NCBI GenBank assembly: GCA_051654865.1
Contig: JBOFYV010000137.1
Coordinates: 1 to 27,181, forward strand
Origin: JBOFOR01 sp051654865
GTDB taxonomy: Bacteria; Bacillota; Clostridia; Peptostreptococcales; Peptostreptococcaceae
Length of the DNA: 27,181 nucleotides
Direction: 5' to 3'
Position numbers and translations under genes: made by a program. Below, in pieces: positions 22,119 to 27,181 of this stretch. A model generated the notes under the pieces. The model saw only the letters and a program-made list of their open reading frames with translations, did no database searches and had not been told where the DNA came from. The first letter of the stretch is position 1; every line of letters begins with the position of its first letter.

Positions 22119-25100
22119 ATGAAAAATAGAGCATACGAAAAATCAATAACAAGAGAGATATTATCTTCAAAAGCAAGGTTTATATCTATACTAGCAATAA
22201 TATTTCTAGGAGTGGCGTTTTACTCAGGTATAAAATCTAGTGGACCTGATTTAAAAAATTCTATAAATGAATTTTTTAATGAACAAAACTTAATGGATAG
22301 TAAGATAATTTCGAGTATAGGCCTAAGTGAAAATGATCTAAAGCTAGTAGAAAATAATGATAAAATAAAAGATTACTATGCTACTCGTAGCGTAGATGTA
22401 AATATGACAAACACAAACAATGTTGTCAAATTTATGGAATACGATAAAAATAACAAGCAAGATATAAATAAATTAACCGTTATAAAGGGGAGATTACCGC
22501 AAAAAAGTGGTGAGATAGCTTTAGATGAAACGGCATTAAAGGAAAATAAAAATTTAAAAATAGGTGATACCTATACTATAGAGTCAGATGAAGATTTAGA
22601 TAATTACTTTAATAAAGAAAACTTCAAGATAGTTGGTTTTGTACAAAGTCCTATGTATATAGATAATATGTCTAGAGGAGTTACTAATGTTGGTAAGGGT
22701 AGTATAGACTACTTTGCAGTGATAGATAGTTCTGATATGGCAATGGATGTGTACACTGAAATATACGTGAGATTTAAAAATGTAGAAAGTGTTGGTGGTT
22801 ATAGTGAAGAGTACAAATATAAAATGGAAAAAAATAAAAAGTACCTAGAAGATTTGTACTCACCGAGAGTTATAGAAAGAATAGAAGAGATAAAGTTTGA
22901 AGCACAAAAAGAATTTGATAAAGCTTATAAAGAAATCGAAGACGGAGAAAAACAGATTAATGATGCACAAAAAGAAATAGATAATGGCAAGAAGAAACTT
23001 ATAGATGGAAAAAAACAATACCAACAAGGTGTAAAAGAGTTTGAGCAAGGAATTAAAGATGGTGAAAATCAATTAATTGAAGCCCAAAAGTCATTGGGTA
23101 AAGGTCAAATAGAACTAGATAAAAGGAAAGAAGTACTTTTAAAAGGTGAAAACCAACTTAATTTAGCAAATAAAGAGTTAGATAATGCTAAAAATGAGTT
23201 TTTAAATCAAGGAATTGATCCTGTAAAAGATACAATAGAGTATCAAAACCAAATAAATGCGTTAAACACATTAATTGCAACCTATAATTCACTTTCAAAT
23301 GAGATCAAAGAAATAGTAAATAGCCTTGGAGATAATGAAGCAATTTCAAATGAAAAAATTCAATATTGGAAAACTATTATATCCAATCAAAGTGTAGGAC
23401 TAAGTGGATTAAGTGATTTGGTAAACAATTTAGAACAAAATCCATCAAATATGTCTTTAGCATTAAATATATCAAATGAAATAGACAAAGCTAATAAAAA
23501 TTTAATATCTAATAAAGTTAGCCTTGAAACTTTAGTAGATGGAATAACTAAGTATCAGCAAGGTATAAAGGCATATGAATCAGAAGCAAGTAAGCTAAAT
23601 GATGGAAAGCAACAACTTATAAAAGCACAGGAACAATTAGATTTAGGGAAACAACAACTTATAAAAGGAAAGAAAGATCTAGAAGAAGGCAAAAATAATG
23701 GTCAGTTAAATTTAGATAAAGCTAAAAAAGAGCTCAAAGAAGCTGAACAAAAGATTATAGATGGCGAAAAAGAAATAAATGAAAATAAACAAAACTTAAT
23801 AGATGGAAGACAAGAAATAGAAACAGAAAAAGAAAAATTGAAGGATTTAGATGATAGTAAGTATTATTTCTTTGATAGAAATGACAATCCTGGATACTCA
23901 ACGTACAAAGGATCAATAGATAGCTTAGACAAAATAGCTTCAGTATTCCCAGTGTTCTTCTTCTTAGTAGCAGCATTAATATGCTTAACAACTATGACTA
24001 GAATGGTAGAAGAAAACAGAATAGAAATAGGAACATTAAAAGCACTAGGGTATACTGATTTAGAAGTATCTAGAAAGTTTATAGTATACGCAGCATTAGC
24101 TAGTATAGCTGGATGTGTGCTAGGTATTATAGTAGGAAGTACCGTACTTCCACTTATAATCAATATAGCGTATTCATCTACATTCACTTTACCAAGTGTT
24201 GAGATAAGTTTTTATCCAGCATATATAGTTCAGTCTTTAGTAGCTTCAATACTTTGTACAGTTGGAGCAGCAATGTTTGTACTAAGAGAAGAATTAAGAG
24301 AAAAACCATCAAACTTAATGAGAGCTAAAGCGCCTAAAATTGGTAAAAAGATATTACTAGAGAGAATTACACCGCTATGGAGTAGACTAAACTTTAATCA
24401 AAAAGTTACCTGTAGAAACCTATTTAGATATAAGCAAAGAATGTTAATGACAATCCTTGGTATATCAGGATGTATGGCGATGCTAGTAGCAGGAATATCG
24501 CTCTCGCAATCTAACTCATCATATTTAGATATTCAATTTGATAAATTGATGAATTACGATGCTATAGTAGTATTTAATGATAAGTATACAGCAAAACAAG
24601 ATAGACAATATGAAGACAGTTTAAAGAATCTAAAAGGATATGATAGTAGCTTAAATATATATCAAGATAGCGTAACGTTTAGCAAAGAAAATATGAGTAA
24701 ACAAACAGCTACTATGTATGTACCTCAAGATAATGAAGAATTAAATAAATATGTTCTATTAAACGATAGAGTAAGCAAAGAAAAATACACATTATCAGAT
24801 AATGGAGCAATTATAAATGAAAAACTTGCAAAACTTTTAGGAGTATCTGTTGGAGAAAATATAATTTTATATGACTCTAATAATAATCAACATAAAGTAA
24901 ATGTCGCTAATATAATAGAAAATTATACTGGACACAACATATATATATCATCAAAATACTACCAAAAAGTATTTAAAACTGAACCAATATACAACGCACA
25001 ATTATTAAAATTTAACTCTAAAGCAACTGATGAAAATATAGTGTCAGAGCAGCTAATGAAAAATGAAAAAGTAGTAAATGTTACACTTACTTCAAAGATA

Positions 25101-25526
25101 AGAAGTATGAGTGAAGCTGCTGACTTAGGTCTAGTTATGATAGTTATAATAATTGCATCGGGAAGTTTAGCATTTGTTGTGTTATACAACTTAATCAATA
25201 TAAATGTATCAGAGCGTATTAGAGAAATATCTACTATAAAAGTACTAGGTTTCTATGATAATGAAGTTGATATGTATATATTTAGAGAGAATATAATACT
25301 AACGATACTTGGAATACTTACAGGATCATTTATGGGTAAAATCCTATATGTATTCTTAGTAAGTACAGCTGAAATGGATAATATGATGATGATACCTACA
25401 GTAAATATAAGTAGTTATATAATTTCTGGTGTGATTACAATGATATTTGCTATATTAGTTATGATAATGATGCATGTAAAGTTAAAGAATATAAATATGA
25501 TAGATGCACTAAAATCTGTAGAATAA
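22119..25526 (+). CDS. FtsX-like ABC permease with long extracellular coiled coil
   Basis: This 1135-residue permease has one N-terminal helix (about 18-40), an outer domain (to about 250), and a highly charged coiled coil (about 255-575). FtsX module 1 (about 605-730, EIGTLKALGYTDLEVSRKF) and a second N-terminal-type helix with outer domain follow (about 765-990). FtsX module 2 is about 1000-1130 (EISTIKVLGFYDNEV). The coiled coil is built of repeats such as DGEKQINDAQKEIDNGKKKL and GKQQLIKGKKDLEEGK, with glycine roughly every 7-14 residues, as in YhgE-like proteins. It differs from canonical MacB by having two FtsX modules and the coiled-coil insertion. Such permeases usually move peptides or lipids within or across the outer face rather than small solutes. 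Confidence 0.9.
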   Translation: MKNRAYEKSITREILSSKARFISILAIIFLGVAFYSGIKSSGPDLKNSINEFFNEQNLMDSKIISSIGLSENDLKLVENNDKIKDYYATRSVDVNMTNTNNVVKFMEYDKNNKQDINKLTVIKGRLPQKSGEIALDETALKENKNLKIGDTYTIESDEDLDNYFNKENFKIVGFVQSPMYIDNMSRGVTNVGKGSIDYFAVIDSSDMAMDVYTEIYVRFKNVESVGGYSEEYKYKMEKNKKYLEDLYSPRVIERIEEIKFEAQKEFDKAYKEIEDGEKQINDAQKEIDNGKKKLIDGKKQYQQGVKEFEQGIKDGENQLIEAQKSLGKGQIELDKRKEVLLKGENQLNLANKELDNAKNEFLNQGIDPVKDTIEYQNQINALNTLIATYNSLSNEIKEIVNSLGDNEAISNEKIQYWKTIISNQSVGLSGLSDLVNNLEQNPSNMSLALNISNEIDKANKNLISNKVSLETLVDGITKYQQGIKAYESEASKLNDGKQQLIKAQEQLDLGKQQLIKGKKDLEEGKNNGQLNLDKAKKELKEAEQKIIDGEKEINENKQNLIDGRQEIETEKEKLKDLDDSKYYFFDRNDNPGYSTYKGSIDSLDKIASVFPVFFFLVAALICLTTMTRMVEENRIEIGTLKALGYTDLEVSRKFIVYAALASIAGCVLGIIVGSTVLPLIINIAYSSTFTLPSVEISFYPAYIVQSLVASILCTVGAAMFVLREELREKPSNLMRAKAPKIGKKILLERITPLWSRLNFNQKVTCRNLFRYKQRMLMTILGISGCMAMLVAGISLSQSNSSYLDIQFDKLMNYDAIVVFNDKYTAKQDRQYEDSLKNLKGYDSSLNIYQDSVTFSKENMSKQTATMYVPQDNEELNKYVLLNDRVSKEKYTLSDNGAIINEKLAKLLGVSVGENIILYDSNNNQHKVNVANIIENYTGHNIYISSKYYQKVFKTEPIYNAQLLKFNSKATDENIVSEQLMKNEKVVNVTLTSKIRSMSEAADLGLVMIVIIIASGSLAFVVLYNLININVSERIREISTIKVLGFYDNEVDMYIFRENIILTILGILTGSFMGKILYVFLVSTAEMDNMMMIPTVNISSYIISGVITMIFAILVMIMMHVKLKNINMIDALKSVE

Positions 25527-25540
25527 AGAATACAATCAAT

Positions 25541-25577
25541 AAAAGGCTAGCGCTAATCAATGCGTATAGCCTTTTTT
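25541..25577 (+). terminator. Rho-independent terminator of the exporter operon
   Basis: AAAAGGCTA (25541-25549) pairs with TAGCCTTTT (from 25567), with an inner CGC/GCG pairing, and ends in six T. Confidence 0.8.
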
Positions 25578-25613
25578 ACGTGTGAATAAAAAAATGATGC
25601 ATAAAACTGAATA

Positions 25614-25642
25614 TTGTAAAAATTTGGAATAAATGATAAAAT
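25614..25642 (+). promoter_or_regulatory. Promoter of the M28 aminopeptidase gene
   Basis: TTGTAA (25614-25619) and extended -10 TGATAAAAT (25634-25642) are 17 bp apart from hexamer to hexamer. Confidence 0.55.
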
Positions 25643-25680
25643 AAAAAGTACTTTAGACATTATACAAGGGGGAAAATATT

Positions 25681-27039
25681 ATGATGAAAAATAACAAAAA
25701 GATAGTAGCATTATTAGCAGCAGGGATTATCACGGCACCAACTATATTAAATACAACAGTATTTGCACAAGAAGTAGTAAATACCATTTCTAAAGAAGAG
25801 CAAAAAATGATTAATAAAATCGAAAAAAGAATAAGCAAAGAAGAAATAATACACGATATGAATAATTTAGTAATAGGAGATAATGCGAGAGTTGCTGGAT
25901 TTAAAGGGGAAGAAGAAGCTGCTAAATATTTAGCTAGTGAATTTGAGAAGTTAGGATTAGAAGCAGATATAGAAGATTTTGATATAGATAAGCCATTGTC
26001 AGTAGGAAATGGATATTTAAATATTGATGGAGAATCACTTTTCATAAAGACTTTCAACGGAGGTTCTAAAATAAGTGAAGACTTTAAAGGTGAAGTTGTA
26101 TATGCTGGATTTGGAACTCAGAAAGAAATAGAGGAATTAGGTGATATAGAAGGTAAAATTCTTTTAATGGAAAGAGGAGAGGTAAGCTCAGCTGATAAAG
26201 CAGCAAATGCATCAAATGCAGGCGCAGTTGGAGCATTAATATTCAACAACTCAACAGGAGCAATGACAGGATCTTTAGGAGACAACCCACCTAATATGCC
26301 TATAATAGGAATGAGCAAAGAAAATGCAACAAAGATAATTGATAAGTTAGAAAGAGGAGAGACTGTAGAGTTAACAAAAGATAACTTTGATATAGATATA
26401 GAGTATCAAAAGAATGGAGAATCATACAACGTAATAGGAACATTAAAAGCAGCTAAAAATTCTAAAAAGGCTAAAACTATAGTTTTAGGAGCTCACTTTG
26501 ATAGTGTATCATCTCCAGGAGCCAGTGATAATGCATCAGGAACAGCTGTTATAGTAGAAGTAGCAAGATTATTATCTAAGCCAGATATAAGAAAAAACCT
26601 TAACTATAATATTGAATTTGTAGCATTTGGTGGAGAAGAATTAGGACTTTTAGGCTCTAAAGAATATGTAAAAGAATTAAAAGAAGATAATAAAGTTAAA
26701 GATATAGAGGCAATGATAAACCTAGATATGGTAGGGGTAGGAGATTACGTAAATGTATTTAACTTAAAGAATGATTTATCTAGTGGATTTAGTGAATTAG
26801 CAGCAAAACATATAAAAGCAGGAAATGGTGTGTATGGAGGTAGTTATACAAATATGAGTTCTAGTGACCATGCTCCGTTTGAAGAAGCTGGAATAAAATC
26901 ATCATTAGTTCAAACAGCTCCAGACCCAAATTACCACACTGAAAATGACACGATGGAGCACATAGATGAAAATAATCTATTTAATGTGGCAACAGTAGTA
27001 GCTAGAATGATAATAGATATGCAAGATAGCAAATATTAA
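25681..27039 (+). CDS. Secreted zinc aminopeptidase, M28 family with PA domain
   Basis: This 452-residue protein has an N-terminal signal peptide: KNNKK, a hydrophobic core, and likely cleavage after VFA (about residue 29). A PA domain (about 110-225) precedes the peptidase domain (about 245-450). All five co-catalytic zinc ligands are visible: H272 (AHFDS), D283 (ASDNASG), E320 with catalytic E319 (GGEELG), D349 (NLDMVG) and H419 (YHTEND). Length suits a YwaD/aminopeptidase-S type enzyme that removes N-terminal residues from extracellular peptides for uptake. It starts at ATG 25681, eight bases after AGGGGG. It is monocistronic with its own promoter. No cell-wall anchor is seen. Confidence 0.93.
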   Translation: MMKNNKKIVALLAAGIITAPTILNTTVFAQEVVNTISKEEQKMINKIEKRISKEEIIHDMNNLVIGDNARVAGFKGEEEAAKYLASEFEKLGLEADIEDFDIDKPLSVGNGYLNIDGESLFIKTFNGGSKISEDFKGEVVYAGFGTQKEIEELGDIEGKILLMERGEVSSADKAANASNAGAVGALIFNNSTGAMTGSLGDNPPNMPIIGMSKENATKIIDKLERGETVELTKDNFDIDIEYQKNGESYNVIGTLKAAKNSKKAKTIVLGAHFDSVSSPGASDNASGTAVIVEVARLLSKPDIRKNLNYNIEFVAFGGEELGLLGSKEYVKELKEDNKVKDIEAMINLDMVGVGDYVNVFNLKNDLSSGFSELAAKHIKAGNGVYGGSYTNMSSSDHAPFEEAGIKSSLVQTAPDPNYHTENDTMEHIDENNLFNVATVVARMIIDMQDSKY

Positions 27040-27094
27040 TAAAAAAAATATTAAACATAATAAAAATAAAAAATAAGAAAATTCAGAAAAATAA

Positions 27095-27123
27095 TTGACT
27101 TTAAAAATAAAACTTCATATAAT
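27095..27123 (+). promoter_or_regulatory. Strong sigma-A promoter at right edge
   Basis: TTGACT (27095-27100) and perfect TATAAT (27118-27123) are 17 bp apart, the best promoter in the window. It reads toward the right edge, so its gene lies outside. Confidence 0.75.
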
Positions 27124-27135
27124 CTATACTAACAA

Positions 27136-27181
27136 CAAAATAATAAAAGCAATGACGGAGACAAAAATACTTAAGTAATTA
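27136..27181 (+). promoter_or_regulatory. Possible 5' start of a T-box leader (truncated by window)
   Basis: About 20 nt after the predicted start comes GCAATGACGGAGAC (27149-27162), then AAAAATACTTAAGTAA. This resembles the stem I start of clostridial T-box riboswitches (purine-rich ATGA-GGA-GAC followed by an AGTA-like loop). The rest is outside the window, so specificity and downstream gene cannot be read. Confidence 0.45.

Noticed and set aside
25653..26057. 134-residue minus-strand ORF opposite the aminopeptidase signal and N-terminal region
   Set aside because: It is antisense to a clear M28 gene, its composition (serine/isoleucine/proline-rich) is typical of shadow frames, and it has no ribosome binding site.
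1..27181. Mobile elements, CRISPR arrays, tRNA genes or defence systems
   Set aside because: No transposase, integrase, Cas, nuclease or toxin-like gene is encoded, and no regular repeat-spacer array or cloverleaf was noticed. All genes fit core metabolism, transport or regulation.

Overview
The window is low-GC, densely coded DNA from a Firmicute of class Clostridia. AT-rich codons, strong GGAGG/AGGGGG ribosome binding sites, occasional TTG starts and the mix of PTS, RpiR, CarD-like and YitT genes suggest a relative of the Peptostreptococcaceae. The genus is my inference. Apart from one TetR gene, every gene lies on the + strand. I see no insertion sequence, prophage, CRISPR array, tRNA or rRNA.

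Region 1 (1-10545) is a sugar-uptake island. Two overlapping RpiR-type phosphosugar regulators (155-1661) precede a five-gene sucrose or alpha-glucoside operon (1789-8185): HAD phosphatase, GH13 alpha-glucosidase, PTS IIBC permease, GH32 sucrose-6-phosphate hydrolase and PfkB fructokinase. A PEBP-fold protein (8421-8921) and a GPH-type sugar:cation symporter (9143-10501) follow. A conserved block of about 36 bp occurs three times, upstream of the first regulator, the PEBP gene and the symporter. Beside the two copies that are complete in the window lie two stem-loops whose minus-strand loops are C-rich. This looks like a small family of minus-strand sRNAs that could pair with G-rich ribosome binding sites, and it is the most interesting structure here.

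Region 2 (10594-14153) is an ECF sigma factor operon: sigma factor, membrane protein (putative anti-sigma), ABC ATPase and ABC permease. The layout recalls sigY-yxl of Bacillus, and an ECF-type promoter precedes it. Region 3 (14201-18654) is a complete MurNAc/muropeptide salvage operon, murQ-murP-mupG-murR, with a strong promoter, an upstream palindrome and a cre-like site. Region 4 (18716-20640) holds single genes: a cold-shock protein, a CarD-domain regulator and a YitT-family membrane protein.

Region 5 (20644-25577) is a divergent TetR regulator and a MacB/FtsX-type ABC exporter whose permease has a very long periodic coiled coil. Three near-identical 16-bp sites between them are likely TetR operators. 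Region 6 (25614-27181) is a secreted zinc aminopeptidase (M28 with PA domain). It is followed by a strong promoter and what looks like the start of a T-box leader whose gene is outside the window.

Both PTS permeases lack a IIA domain and probably share a IIA protein encoded elsewhere.
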